A DNA stretch of 64,000 bases, taken from contig CBDCVQ010000012.1 in assembly GCA_965223165.1 (NCBI GenBank), positions 1 through 64,000 of the forward strand. The letters run 5' to 3'. The stretch comes from JABDMH01 sp965223165 (GTDB lineage Bacteria; Bacteroidota; Bacteroidia; Chitinophagales; Saprospiraceae). The notes beneath the pieces are model-generated. The model had not been told where the DNA came from and searched no databases. It saw only the letters and a list, made by a program, of their open reading frames with translations. The position numbers and the translations under genes were made by a program. Shown piece after piece: positions 1-9,559 of the stretch; the stretch's first letter is position 1, and every line of letters begins with the position of its first letter.

Positions 1-240
1 ACCCTGTCCTGCCTTGAATCCCTCCCGATGATCTTCTGCACTGACGGGTCGATCACCCACACACGGTTGCGACACCAGTGACCGTCCGACCCCTGGCCTT
101 AGCCACACGTAGCGGCGAGCAGTCTTGGCCTCACTCATCATGTAAGTCCCAGGACATCTGAGGAAGATAATTGTCCGTCTCAGTCAGCCTACTCGCCCGG
201 ACCCTGGCCGCACTGGGTGTGATTTCTTACTTTCATTTAT

Positions 241-1839
241 ATGACCCTAGCCGTACAATGGATGGTCTTCTGGACAGTATGCTTGTGTGCATATGCGTCG
301 CCTAGCACGGTCCTTCTGGTGGAAATCTGCGACAACGCCATCGACGACGATGGCGACGGATTCATCGATCTCCAGGACCCCGACTGTGAATGCCCGGTGC
401 TCGAACCCGTGTCGCTGATACCCAACCCCTCCTTTGAAGACAGTCAGTGCTGCCCACAGGACCGGAGCAGCTTGCACTGCGCAGATACTTGGATCCAAGC
501 CTCGGAGGCCACGACCGACTATCTCCATGAGTGCGGCTGGTTTGGTTGGGAAAATCTGCCGCCGCCGCTCCCCATTCCACACGGGCAGGCCTGTATTGGA
601 TTTAGGAATGGCCGATTTGGTGGCGATAATCCCAATCCCAACTGGAAGGAGTACACCGGGGCTTGCCTCACTTCCCCACTCAAAGCGGGCAATGAATACC
701 GGTTGCAGTTTTGGCTGGGTTTCACAAATCCTCGCAATTCGCCACCGTTGAGCGTTGTGATGTTTGGCAGCACCGACTGCAAAAACCTACCCTTTGGGGT
801 CGGCGACCAGCGCTTTGGCTGCCCTACCAATGGTCCGGGCTGGGTGCAACTGACCCATACCTTTGCCGGTGGTGGCAACAACTGGGTGCAAAGGGAATTT
901 AATATCAAACCTACCCAAGACATATATGCGATAGCCATTGGCCCCAACTGCACCGAGTTGAACGCCACGGACAATCCCTACTACTTCTTGGATGATCTGG
1001 TGCTGGCCGATGTCAAGGAGTTTGAATTTGTCATCCAGACGGACGACCATCCGTGTGCGGACAAGGTCACATTGCGACTCCCGGAGAGGGATTCGCTCAC
1101 CTTTCAATGGTATAGGGACGGTATTGCCCTGATCGGCGAAACCGGGCACCAACTGGAGGTGCGAGGACAGGAAGGCATCTACCAGGTATTATTGCGAGGC
1201 AAAGAGACCTGCAAGGTGACCCGACCTTATCATCACACCGTACCACGACCGGTCACGGTCCTGCAGGACTATCTCTGCCAGGGTCGCGAATATGCTTTCT
1301 TTGACCGGCAGCTAGCCGCCGGTGGAGACTACAGCTATACCCTCAAGACGGCCGACAACTGTGACAGCACCATCCGGCTCACCCTACGCGAGGTGAGGGA
1401 CTCCCTCTGGCACCAAGCGGTTAAAATCTTTGAAGGGGAGAGCTATCAGGTAGGCCATCGTGACTTTACCCGTCCCACGTCCGAGCAGATACTACTTTCC
1501 TCTTCATTGGGATGCGATAGCACGATTCAACTGGATCTCTCCTATTATCACGTCTTTGTGCCCAATGTCTTTACACCCGACGGGGACGGGCTCAATGATC
1601 ACTTCACTGTTTTTGGCAATCACGAGCTGCTAGGCATCGAGTTTTTACGAATTTTTGATCGGTGGGGCACGCAGGTCTTTGAAGGATTTGATCTGGATCC
1701 CAACAAGCCAGAAGAAGGCTGGAACGGCTCCAACGATGGACGTAGGCTGGACGCGGGGACCTATGTGTATGTCTTAGGGCTCAAGATGGATGATGGAGAG
1801 ACCCATCTCGTCACCGGCGACCTGGCCTTGTTTCGCTAG
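241..1839 (+). CDS. Secreted protein with T9SS type B (CHU_C) sorting domain
   Basis: 532 residues. The hydrophobic N-terminus (about residues 7-20) looks like a signal peptide, although it lacks the usual positive charges; a second ATG at 262 is an alternative start. Residues about 29-44 carry an acidic EICDNAIDDDGDGFID motif of the calcium-binding type often found at the start of secreted Bacteroidota proteins. A Cys-rich beta-sandwich-like region follows (FYFLDD-type ending near residue 250). The last ~90 residues (from VFVPNVFTPDGDGLNDHF) are a typical gliding-motility-associated C-terminal domain, the type B signal for export by the type IX system. The middle has no catalytic motif I recognise; a carbohydrate- or surface-binding role is only a guess. 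It stands alone, with no operon partner visible. Confidence 0.85.
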   Translation: MTLAVQWMVFWTVCLCAYASPSTVLLVEICDNAIDDDGDGFIDLQDPDCECPVLEPVSLIPNPSFEDSQCCPQDRSSLHCADTWIQASEATTDYLHECGWFGWENLPPPLPIPHGQACIGFRNGRFGGDNPNPNWKEYTGACLTSPLKAGNEYRLQFWLGFTNPRNSPPLSVVMFGSTDCKNLPFGVGDQRFGCPTNGPGWVQLTHTFAGGGNNWVQREFNIKPTQDIYAIAIGPNCTELNATDNPYYFLDDLVLADVKEFEFVIQTDDHPCADKVTLRLPERDSLTFQWYRDGIALIGETGHQLEVRGQEGIYQVLLRGKETCKVTRPYHHTVPRPVTVLQDYLCQGREYAFFDRQLAAGGDYSYTLKTADNCDSTIRLTLREVRDSLWHQAVKIFEGESYQVGHRDFTRPTSEQILLSSSLGCDSTIQLDLSYYHVFVPNVFTPDGDGLNDHFTVFGNHELLGIEFLRIFDRWGTQVFEGFDLDPNKPEEGWNGSNDGRRLDAGTYVYVLGLKMDDGETHLVTGDLALFR

Positions 1840-2056
1840 GTGGAATCTCACGTTAGAAATGTCCTAGCGCGTCGAGCAAGATCGTGCGAGTACTGAGGGA
1901 ACCGCGACCACCGGTGATGTCAGCCGTGGCTGGGGTAAGGCTTGGCAAACAAGTAGGCGAACCAATGGGATGCCTGATCGACGAAGCCAAACCGCCCACT
2001 GGCCCCGCTTTCTATCCCGGCCTTCGGAAAGGATGGTGTTTGAAACTCCCTAGGAC

Positions 2057-3214
2057 TTATTCTTTGAGGCGGACGGCGATGGGGGCCTGCAGATAGGCCA
2101 ACAGACCATTTTGTGTGAAGGTCAAGTCTTCAAAGCTGAGGTCCAAGTGATCGATGGTCAAGGGCCATGATGCGGGGACACCCCAGTCGGTCCATGACGT
2201 GAGCCGAGACAGGGCTACCGGAAAAAGCCCCTGGATAGCCCGCTCAATTCGGCCACCCACACCCAGTAGCATCGCCTTGGTCACCAGGCTGGCTCCCTTC
2301 TCCGCCCCTACTTGGATTTCACGGAGTTCGATAGACTGTTTCTCCACATTCAAATGAAGATCTGCCAACACCACCAATGTGTCTTCCAACATCCCCTGCA
2401 GCTTCACCCGGACCTGGAGGTAAGGCGCACGGTAGGCAAATGCAATGTCCGACGCAGTGACCTTGTACCGCTCCAACCTTTCGTTTACATCGGACAAGCG
2501 TTGCCGAGCTACATGTTGCAGATCCGTATAGGATAAAAGGACGGCTGTTTGGTCTCCTCCAGCGGCCGGTGACTCCACACTTGCATGATCACTGCCATCT
2601 GGCACCCAGGTGATATCGCCGTACAGGTCCAACCCTACACCTTGGTCGCGATGTGTCCACTGGCTGATGGCAGCCTCCAGGCCTAAAGGTGGCAGCGGAG
2701 CCAGCTGCTGGTTAATCTGCTGCGACACCTGGTGGTGCACGCGCTGCGAAGACCCGAAGACAGCCAGACGGTCAGTCATCTCAGTCGACAATCTGCGTAG
2801 CGGCAGCCGCCATCGTCGAGCCAACCAGCCTAGCCTCAGCGTCCGCGCTCCAAGGTGTAAGCGAGGGCCTTGCATCCAGATCAGCTTGCGGATGACCACC
2901 TGCCATTCGATCCATCCATCTTTTGCGATGGGCTCAAGCCATAGACGCAGGGATAGCCTTGAGTGTACCCGGATCGATCTAAATCGGGACTGGGGGACGG
3001 ACAAAGCCTTGAATTGGAGCTCAGCAGAAAAACGCTTGTCCACTAGCTGCAAGGATATCCACTCAAAGTCTGAAAGCGTGTGCTTGACCGGGCCGATGCC
3101 TGATACGGCTGAGCTTACCTCCTGGTCGGGCAGATCAGCGGACCAGTCCTTTAGGTAGCGCAGGAGTGTGCTATTTGCCGCCCACAGGGTGATCTGGGCG
3201 TTAGAGATGTACAA
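2057..3214 (-). CDS. Hypothetical protein, possibly DUF4403 family
   Basis: 385 residues. The first codon is TTG (complement of 3212-3214); an in-frame TAG lies six codons upstream and no ATG occurs in the first 100 codons, so the start is uncertain. There is no signal peptide, although DUF4403 relatives are normally exported or membrane-anchored. The pattern of a long amphipathic beta-rich region, then W-R-L-P-L-x-x-L-S, a segment with paired QQxNQQL helices near residue 170, and a C-terminal domain ending in LDLSFEDLTF resembles DUF4403 proteins. The similarity is by eye and weak. It diverges from the beta-propeller gene at 3413; about 200 bp of structured intergenic DNA separates them. Confidence 0.6.
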   Translation of the reverse strand: MYISNAQITLWAANSTLLRYLKDWSADLPDQEVSSAVSGIGPVKHTLSDFEWISLQLVDKRFSAELQFKALSVPQSRFRSIRVHSRLSLRLWLEPIAKDGWIEWQVVIRKLIWMQGPRLHLGARTLRLGWLARRWRLPLRRLSTEMTDRLAVFGSSQRVHHQVSQQINQQLAPLPPLGLEAAISQWTHRDQGVGLDLYGDITWVPDGSDHASVESPAAGGDQTAVLLSYTDLQHVARQRLSDVNERLERYKVTASDIAFAYRAPYLQVRVKLQGMLEDTLVVLADLHLNVEKQSIELREIQVGAEKGASLVTKAMLLGVGGRIERAIQGLFPVALSRLTSWTDWGVPASWPLTIDHLDLSFEDLTFTQNGLLAYLQAPIAVRLKE

Positions 3215-3241
3215 TCTTTTGGTGTAAATCTAAAAAAACAC

Positions 3242-3313
3242 CCTTGTAGACGGTACCGGACATACTACGGCCACCCATACGCCGTTACATACTCAATACT
3301 CCTTTCTACAAGG
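3242..3313 (+). other. Candidate structured RNA element
   Basis: A perfect 9-bp inverted repeat (CCTTGTAGA at 3242-3250, TCTACAAGG at 3305-3313) encloses an inner ACGGC/GCCGT hairpin. That hairpin is flanked on both sides by the word ACATACT. The element precedes a strong terminator at 3341-3377. It matches no RNA class I can name. Structure is seen; transcription and function are inference. Confidence 0.35.
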
Positions 3314-3340
3314 ACTATGTTCACGGGATTACAATTTTGG

Positions 3341-3377
3341 AAGTGAGTCGGAAAGCCCTTTTCGACTCACTTTTTTT
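3341..3377 (+). terminator. Rho-independent terminator or attenuator
   Basis: A perfect 10-bp stem (AAGTGAGTCG / CGACTCACTT) with a 12-nt loop is followed by seven more T. It lies only 36 nt upstream of the ATG at 3413, in a divergent intergenic region with no plus-strand gene before it. It therefore must end a leader or small RNA (see 3242-3313) or act as an attenuator for the downstream gene. Confidence 0.75.
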
Positions 3378-3412
3378 ATCTTACCGGTCCTTTTTTCACA
3401 AGAATTTCAAGC

Positions 3413-6400
3413 ATGAAGAAGCTCTCCATCATCGCTGCGATGATACTGCTATCACTTTATGGCGAAAGCATAGAAGCGCAGGTATATGATACGTCCTTGT
3501 ACAATGCGATGGAGTACCGATCCATCGGTCCCTTTCGCGGCGGCCGGTCAGGTACCGTAGCCGGTGTGCCTCACAAGCCGGACCTCTACTATTTTGGTGC
3601 CACCGGGGGTGGCGTGTGGAGAACCACCGACGCCGGCGTTACCTGGGAGAACATTTCCGATGGCCACTTTGGTGGGAGCATAGGGGCGGTGGCGGTAGCC
3701 GAGTCCGATCCCAATGTGATCTACGTGGGCGGAGGTGAGCAAACGGTGCGGGGCAACGTTTCGTCCGGGTACGGTATGTATAAGAGCGTTGACGCTGGCA
3801 AAAACTGGAAGCACATCGGACTGGAAGACTCTCGCCATGTGGGTCGCATACGCATTCATCCAAAGAATTCAGATATCGTCTATGTGGCGGTGATGGGCAA
3901 TCTCTATAAGTCAAACGAGATGCGTGGTATCTACAAGAGTACGGATGGTGGTGCTACCTGGGAGCGCAAGCTATTTGTGGATGCGGACGTGGGAGCCGTG
4001 GACCTGTGCCTGGATCCCACCAATCCCAGGATTATGTACGCATCTACCTGGCGCATCAGACGGACACCGTATGATCTATCCAGCGGCGGACCCGGGTCCG
4101 GTCTATGGAAGAGTAAGGACAGTGGGGAAACCTGGACTGAGATCACCCGAAATGAGGGTCTACCCACGGACACAGTGGGCATCATCGGGGTGGCCGTCTC
4201 CCCTCAAAACCCAGATCGGGTCTGGGCGATGGTCGAATCAAAGACCGGAGGCCTCTTTCGCTCCGACGATGCAGGCAAGACCTGGAAGAAACTAAACGAA
4301 AGTCGGGCGCTTCGCCAGCGCGCCTGGTACTATACTCGGATTTACGCAGATACCCAGGACGAGGACATCGTGTACGTATTGAATGTGAGATACCACAAGT
4401 CCACGGATGGAGGGCACACGTTTAAGGCCTTCAATGCACCCCATGGAGATCACCATGATCTCTGGATCGCTCCGGAAGACAACCAACGTATGGTGATCGG
4501 TGACGACGGAGGAGCCCAGGTCACTTTTGACGGTGGCGGCCGGTGGAGCACCTATCACAATCAACCCACAGCCCAGTTTTACCGGGTGACGACCGATGAC
4601 TCCTTCCCTTACCGGATCTATGCCGCGCAACAAGACAATAGCACCGTAAGAATAGCCCATCGCTCGTCAGGCATGTCCATTACCGAAGACCATTGGGAGC
4701 CCACAGCCGGTTGCGAATGTGGGCACATCGCCATCGACCCGAGAAATGAGGATATCGTCTACGGAGGATGCTATGACGGCGTCATCCAGCGACTCAATCA
4801 CAAGATTAATCAAGGTCGCGCCGTCAACGTTTGGCCGGACAATCCGATGGGCCACGGGGCGGAAGGAATGCGCTACCGGTTTCAATGGAACTTTCCCATC
4901 TTCTTTTCACCACACGATCCTAGCAAGCTCTATACTGCCTCCAACCACCTACACGTAAGTACGGACGAGGGACATAGCTGGGAGATCATCAGTCCGGATC
5001 TCACCCGCAACGAGCCGTCCAAGCTTGTGTCATCCGGTGGCCCTATCACCAAAGACAACACGAGCGTAGAATACTACTGCACCATCTTCGCTGCGGCGGA
5101 ATCCCCACGCGTCAAAGATTTGCTTTGGGTGGGATCTGACGATGGATTGGTCCACCTCAGTCGGGATGGTGGCCAGAACTGGGAGAACGTCACCCCTAGA
5201 GGCCTTCCGGAGTGGATCATGATCAATAGCCTCGAGCCCGATCCGCATCAAGATGGAGGTTGCTACCTGGCAGCTACCTTGTACAAGACCGGTGATTTTC
5301 GACCCTATCTCTACCGGACCAGCGACTACGGCAAGACTTGGCAGAAGATCGTAAATGGCATCGACGATGAGCATTTCACCCGAGTGATTCGAGCAGATCG
5401 ACATCAACAAGGGTTGCTGTACGCTGGCACCGAAACGGGCATGTATGTCTCCTTTGACAATGGCGACCAGTGGACACCGTTCCAGCTCAATCTGCCTATC
5501 GTGCCCATCACAGATCTGGCCCTCAAGGACGAAAACCTGGTGGTGGCTTCCCAGGGCCGTAGCATCTGGCTGATCGATGACCTCACCCCACTCTACCAAC
5601 TGGAGGAGGCAAAGGATCAGGCTGCCTATCTCTACAAGCCCAAACTCACGTATCGCATGAGTGGCGGACAGGCAAAAAATCTGAAGACGGCCGGCACCAA
5701 TCATCCCAACGGGGTGATGACTTACTTCTACATCAGGGAGGTCGTAGATACCATTCCGATTGCACTGAGCTATGCAGATGATCAAGGAAATGTGATCAAA
5801 ACGATGTCGACCGACAACGAAAAGACAGACAAATTAGAAGCGAAGTCCGGCAGCAATCTCTTTGTCTGGAATCTCCAGTATCCGGACGCCGAAAAGTTTG
5901 ACGGCATGATCATGTGGGCAGCTTCCCTGACAGGACCGCGAGCCAAGCCGGGCACCTACACGGTCACGCTGCACATCGGCGATGAGGAAGTACAGAAGCA
6001 GACCTTTGAGATCCGGCAAGATCCCCGATCAGAAAGCAGCGAGCAAGACATCGCAGCCCAGTTTGCCTTTATCCAGGATGTGAATGCCAAAGTCACGGAG
6101 GCGCATCGGGCCATCAAGCAGATCCGAGACGTGCGGACACAATTTGGCCAGATCAAGCCCATCCTGAAAAAAAGTGCTGAGGGGCAGGATCTACTTGATC
6201 AGATCGAGGACATTGAGGAGGGCATGTCAGAAGTGGAGAAGGCCCTGTATCAGACGCAAAATCAAAGTCGTCAGGATCCTCTCAATTTCCCGATTCGCCT
6301 GACCAACAAGTTGGCCCATCTCAACTCGATGTCTCGTCGGGGCGATTATGCGCCCACCCGGCAGGCGGTGGCCGTAAAAGAGGAGCTCTCCCAAGCGATC

Positions 6401-6529
6401 GATCTGGAACTCGGCACGCTGCGCAAGATCTTTGAGGAAGACCTACCTCGCTTCAACGAGCAATACCGCAATTTGAGCCTGGATGTGATCCAGATTGATC
6501 AAACAGATAAGGCAGATGGACCCCAATAA
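3413..6529 (+). CDS. Secreted BNR/VPS10-type beta-propeller protein (glycosyl-hydrolase-like)
   Basis: 1038 residues with a clean signal peptide (MKKLSIIAAMILLSLYG..., cleavage near IEAQ). Residues about 35-720 hold repeated blades with Asp-box-like motifs (KSTDGGATW, KSKDSGETW, RSDDAGKTW, KSTDGGHTF, RTSDYGKTW) and GGVWRTTDAG, the signature of the WD40/YVTN/BNR sortilin-like proteins that are abundant in Bacteroidota. Databases often label them glycosyl hydrolase, but no catalytic evidence is visible here. The last ~150 residues are helical and coiled-coil-like. There is no T9SS C-terminal domain, so it is probably periplasmic or surface-tethered another way. Its 3' end overlaps the mogA gene by 14 nt. 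Confidence 0.88.
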   Translation: MKKLSIIAAMILLSLYGESIEAQVYDTSLYNAMEYRSIGPFRGGRSGTVAGVPHKPDLYYFGATGGGVWRTTDAGVTWENISDGHFGGSIGAVAVAESDPNVIYVGGGEQTVRGNVSSGYGMYKSVDAGKNWKHIGLEDSRHVGRIRIHPKNSDIVYVAVMGNLYKSNEMRGIYKSTDGGATWERKLFVDADVGAVDLCLDPTNPRIMYASTWRIRRTPYDLSSGGPGSGLWKSKDSGETWTEITRNEGLPTDTVGIIGVAVSPQNPDRVWAMVESKTGGLFRSDDAGKTWKKLNESRALRQRAWYYTRIYADTQDEDIVYVLNVRYHKSTDGGHTFKAFNAPHGDHHDLWIAPEDNQRMVIGDDGGAQVTFDGGGRWSTYHNQPTAQFYRVTTDDSFPYRIYAAQQDNSTVRIAHRSSGMSITEDHWEPTAGCECGHIAIDPRNEDIVYGGCYDGVIQRLNHKINQGRAVNVWPDNPMGHGAEGMRYRFQWNFPIFFSPHDPSKLYTASNHLHVSTDEGHSWEIISPDLTRNEPSKLVSSGGPITKDNTSVEYYCTIFAAAESPRVKDLLWVGSDDGLVHLSRDGGQNWENVTPRGLPEWIMINSLEPDPHQDGGCYLAATLYKTGDFRPYLYRTSDYGKTWQKIVNGIDDEHFTRVIRADRHQQGLLYAGTETGMYVSFDNGDQWTPFQLNLPIVPITDLALKDENLVVASQGRSIWLIDDLTPLYQLEEAKDQAAYLYKPKLTYRMSGGQAKNLKTAGTNHPNGVMTYFYIREVVDTIPIALSYADDQGNVIKTMSTDNEKTDKLEAKSGSNLFVWNLQYPDAEKFDGMIMWAASLTGPRAKPGTYTVTLHIGDEEVQKQTFEIRQDPRSESSEQDIAAQFAFIQDVNAKVTEAHRAIKQIRDVRTQFGQIKPILKKSAEGQDLLDQIEDIEEGMSEVEKALYQTQNQSRQDPLNFPIRLTNKLAHLNSMSRRGDYAPTRQAVAVKEELSQAIDLELGTLRKIFEEDLPRFNEQYRNLSLDVIQIDQTDKADGPQ

Positions 6530-7055
6530 GGCCATGATCGGCATTATAAACGTGTCGGATCGGGCCAGCCGGGGCATCTATGAAGATCTGCCCGGAAAGG
6601 CGATCGTCGCGACCCTGAAGGAATATCTCACGACGACATTTGACACCGTATACCGTGTGATACCCGACGAGCAGGACCAGATCGAATCGGAGTTGCGACA
6701 GATGGCCGATGAGCACGGCTGTTGCCTGGTCGTCACGTCCGGGGGGACGGGCCCCGCCGTAAGAGACGTCACCCCAGAGGCCACCGAGGCGGTCTGTGAA
6801 AAGATGATGCCGGGATTTGGGGAGCTGATGCGGGCCGAAAGTCTGCGCTTTGTGCCTACCGCCATCCTTTCACGTCAGACAGCCGGTATCCGGGGGAGCA
6901 CCTTGATCGTCAATTTGCCCGGCAAACCCAAGGCAATCCGGGAATGTTTGGATGCGGTCTTTCCCGCAATCCCCTATTGCATCGACCTGATTGGAGGCCC
7001 CTACCTAGAGGTCAATGAGGAAGTGATTAATGTATTTCGACCGAAAAGCAGCTAG
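6516..7055 (+). CDS. mogA: Molybdopterin adenylyltransferase
   Basis: 179 residues from the ATG at 6516 (MDPNKAMIGIINVSDRAS); an in-frame ATG at 6495 would add seven residues inside the upstream gene and is less likely. MogA adenylylates molybdopterin before molybdenum insertion in cofactor synthesis. Family motifs are present: NVSDRASRGIYED at the N-terminus, the nucleotide-binding TSGGTGPAVRDVTPEAT, and LPGKPKA. The length is normal for MogA. It overlaps the propeller gene by 14 nt, suggesting translational coupling, but no other molybdenum cofactor gene is near. Confidence 0.93.
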   Translation: MDPNKAMIGIINVSDRASRGIYEDLPGKAIVATLKEYLTTTFDTVYRVIPDEQDQIESELRQMADEHGCCLVVTSGGTGPAVRDVTPEATEAVCEKMMPGFGELMRAESLRFVPTAILSRQTAGIRGSTLIVNLPGKPKAIRECLDAVFPAIPYCIDLIGGPYLEVNEEVINVFRPKSS

Positions 7056-7097
7056 ACGGCATCATCCGCAGGAAAACCGACCTCTCCCAAGGACAGC

Positions 7098-7628
7098 TTA
7101 GCCATCGATAATCCGAAAGCTATCGAAGAATCGATCGATGTCCGGATGCAAGGAATGCTTAGAGTCCACCGCTACCTGCACGGAATAGTAGATGCCATTG
7201 GCCAGGTACGCTCGGGTCTTCAGGACCGAGTCACCGCCATTGTAGTGAGTGCGCCAGAAGCGACCGGGATACGTAGCGCGATAAGTGATGTCGTCCATGA
7301 TCAGCACTTCTCCGGCTACCGCTAAGGCGGACTGCTCGACGGTTGCGTCGAAGAAATCCCGAATCAGCAACAGCGAATCGTCCGGTATCGCCTCTCTGGG
7401 AAATTCATAGAAACCCACCAGGAAGACAATCGATCCACTGGTATCTCCTTGATTTGCAAAATGATAGGTGTGGTACTCGACATCCCCCATATCGGTAGGG
7501 ATATTGCGGACCGAGTGATGCATCTCACCGGGCGCATCGACCTGAAACCTTCCATCGATGCTGCTGCAAGTCTGCCACGACACGGGCTGCTGAAGCAGGC
7601 AGGCAAGCAAAATGTACAGGTACCACAT
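7098..7628 (-). CDS. Small secreted protein of unknown function
   Basis: 176 residues. The N-terminus (MWYLYILLACLLQQPVSWQ) looks like a signal peptide. The mature part opens with GRFQVDAPGEM, a phrase like those in PsbP/DUF1795-like small secreted proteins, and ends IDRFFDSFRIIDG. No catalytic residues are recognisable. It is convergent with mogA and ends 43 bp from it. Confidence 0.7.
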   Translation of the reverse strand: MWYLYILLACLLQQPVSWQTCSSIDGRFQVDAPGEMHHSVRNIPTDMGDVEYHTYHFANQGDTSGSIVFLVGFYEFPREAIPDDSLLLIRDFFDATVEQSALAVAGEVLIMDDITYRATYPGRFWRTHYNGGDSVLKTRAYLANGIYYSVQVAVDSKHSLHPDIDRFFDSFRIIDG

Positions 7629-7921
7629 CGAATGGAATAACGTGCGGGCGAGCTCATTTGTTTCCTCGTCTGGAAGTCCCCGACAGCTAGGTCTCTATAC
7701 GCTCACCGACGGGCCTAACCGGTAGATCCATAACTGATCGATCAGGCACCGGACCAGCACGATAGGCTGCCTGCGCCAACCTTCTCAGGGCAAATCGCAT
7801 TATCGGATGCTGCACCTATCGATCAAAGGCCAAGAATTGCTGGCAAGATGTAGTTGAGCACAACGTGGGACGACTACTTCCTAGCATAACATTGCAAGTG
7901 GACTGCAACGCCCACTAGTAA

Positions 7922-7945
7922 GTGTCAGGCGAGGACGCCTGACAC
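7922..7945. repeat. Perfect palindromic hairpin
   Basis: GTGTCAGGCG-AGGA-CGCCTGACAC: a perfect 10-bp stem with a 4-nt loop. It has no following T tract, so it is not a standard terminator. I saw only one copy in this window. It resembles dispersed REP-like palindromes or a binding site. Confidence 0.7.
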
Positions 7946-8126
7946 GGCCTGGCAGCGCTTGTTTAGTTATTCCGATGGCAAGTAGCCTCAAGGCCGGGAC
8001 CCAGATCGAACCGCGTTTGGCGTCCGCGTCAAACGCTGTTGATAGCTCGTTGTCACCCTGAAGCGGTGATAAGGCGATGCCCAGGTAAACCTTCTCCTCC
8101 ACCACTCGTTAGACTGGAACAAAGGC

Positions 8127-8134
8127 TATATTTG
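8127..8134 (+). promoter_or_regulatory. Bacteroidota -7 promoter box for lpdA
   Basis: TATATTTG matches the Bacteroidota consensus TAnnTTTG exactly, 27 nt before the ATG. A good -33 TTG was not found at the expected distance. Confidence 0.5.
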
Positions 8135-8161
8135 CCGGCCCAAAGAGTAAATTGAAATCAT

Positions 8162-9559
8162 ATGAATTTTGACGTTATCGTGGTAGGAAGTGGCCCAGGA
8201 GGCTATGTGGCAGCCATTCGCGCAGCGCAACTAGACAAGAAAGTAGCCATTGTAGAAAGAGAATCGCTGGGCGGGATCTGTCTTAACTGGGGCTGCATAC
8301 CGACCAAGGCCCTGCTCAAGAGCGCTCAAGTATTTGAGTACATCAAACATGCAGAGCAATACGGCATCACGGTTGGTAAGGGCAAGGCGGACTTCGGAGC
8401 AATGATCTCCCGTAGCCGACAAGTGGCGGAGGGAATGAGCAAGGGTATCCAGTTTCTGATGCGGAAGAATAAGATCACGGTGATAGAAGGACATGGGAGG
8501 TTGGTACCCGGCCCCAAAGTCCAAGTGACCGATGAAAAAGGCAAGACGAAGGATTACACGGCAGACCACATCATCTTGGCCACGGGTGCCCGGGCCAAGG
8601 AATTGCCCAATCTGGCTATCGATGGCAAAAAAATCATCGGTTATCGCCAGGCCATGAGTCTCGCCAAACAGCCGAAGAAAATGGTCGTGGTTGGCGCTGG
8701 CGCTATTGGCGCAGAATTTGCCTACTTCTATAATGCCATTGGTACAGAAGTTGTGGTAGTAGAATTCTTGGAACAAGGTCTGCTGCCTAGAGAAGATAAG
8801 GACGTCTCTAAGGAACTAGGGAAATCCTTCAAGAAGGCAGGCATTCAGGTATTGGCAAATACCAGTGTCGAAAAGGTGGAGACCAAGGGCCGAACATGCT
8901 CAGTAACTGTGAAGAATCGCAAGACCGGCAAGGAGGAAGTGATCAGCTGCGAGATAGTGCTCTCGGCGGTTGGGGTATCACCCAACACCGAAGACTTGGG
9001 CCTGGAAGCCCTTGGCGTGGCCACCTCCAATGGCCTGGTAGACGTGGATCCCTTCTATCGCACCAACATCAGTGGTATCTATGCCATTGGGGATATCGTG
9101 CCGGGTCCTGCACTCGCGCACGTGGCCAGCGCAGAGGGCATTGTCTGTGTAGAAAAGCTAGCCGGCCTCCATCCGGAGCCGATCACCTACAATAATATCC
9201 CATCTTGTACGTATTGTCACCCCGAAGTAGCTTCCGTGGGCTACACCGAACAGCAAGCCGTCGAGGAAGGCTACGAAATCAAGGTCGGCAAATTCCCGTT
9301 CTCCGCCTCTGGCAGGGCCAGTGCCTCTGGCAGCAGAGAGGGCTTTGTAAAAGTGATCTATGATGCCAAATACGGTGAGTGGCTCGGGGCACACATGATC
9401 GGTGAGAATGTGACAGAGACCATAGCCGAAGTGGTGGCAGCTCGAAAATTGGAGACTACAGGACACGAGATTATCAAGACGATACACCCCCACCCCACTA
9501 TGAGCGAGGCCATCATGGAGGCCTCTGCCGCCGCCTACGACGAGGTGATCCATCTCTAG
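8162..9559 (+). CDS. lpdA: Dihydrolipoyl dehydrogenase (E3)
   Basis: 465 residues, full length. The FAD/NAD-dependent E3 subunit reoxidises dihydrolipoamide in the pyruvate, 2-oxoglutarate and branched-chain 2-oxoacid dehydrogenase complexes and in glycine cleavage. Seen: the N-terminal FAD motif VGSGPGGYVAAIRAAQ, the redox disulfide in GGICLNWGCIPTKALL, the NAD-binding GAGAIGAEFAYFY, the second FAD motif YAIGDIV, the interface sequence CHPEVASVGYTE and the catalytic HPHPTMSEA near the C-terminus. It is not next to other complex subunits, so its E1/E2 partners must be encoded elsewhere. Confidence 0.97.
   Translation: MNFDVIVVGSGPGGYVAAIRAAQLDKKVAIVERESLGGICLNWGCIPTKALLKSAQVFEYIKHAEQYGITVGKGKADFGAMISRSRQVAEGMSKGIQFLMRKNKITVIEGHGRLVPGPKVQVTDEKGKTKDYTADHIILATGARAKELPNLAIDGKKIIGYRQAMSLAKQPKKMVVVGAGAIGAEFAYFYNAIGTEVVVVEFLEQGLLPREDKDVSKELGKSFKKAGIQVLANTSVEKVETKGRTCSVTVKNRKTGKEEVISCEIVLSAVGVSPNTEDLGLEALGVATSNGLVDVDPFYRTNISGIYAIGDIVPGPALAHVASAEGIVCVEKLAGLHPEPITYNNIPSCTYCHPEVASVGYTEQQAVEEGYEIKVGKFPFSASGRASASGSREGFVKVIYDAKYGEWLGAHMIGENVTETIAEVVAARKLETTGHEIIKTIHPHPTMSEAIMEASAAAYDEVIHL

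Larger units (their letters stand above)
7629..8161. other. Intergenic region, 533 bp
   Basis: No convincing coding sequence: the only longer ORF (7881-8105, minus) lacks family features. It contains one perfect hairpin (7922-7945) and the -7 box of lpdA (8127-8134). Confidence 0.6.

Noticed and set aside
1884..2096. 70-codon ORF between the first two genes
   Set aside because: No similarity, no signal, overlaps the 3' end of the minus-strand gene; looks random.
7881..8105. 74-codon minus-strand ORF upstream of lpdA
   Set aside because: Covers the palindrome and has no recognisable features.
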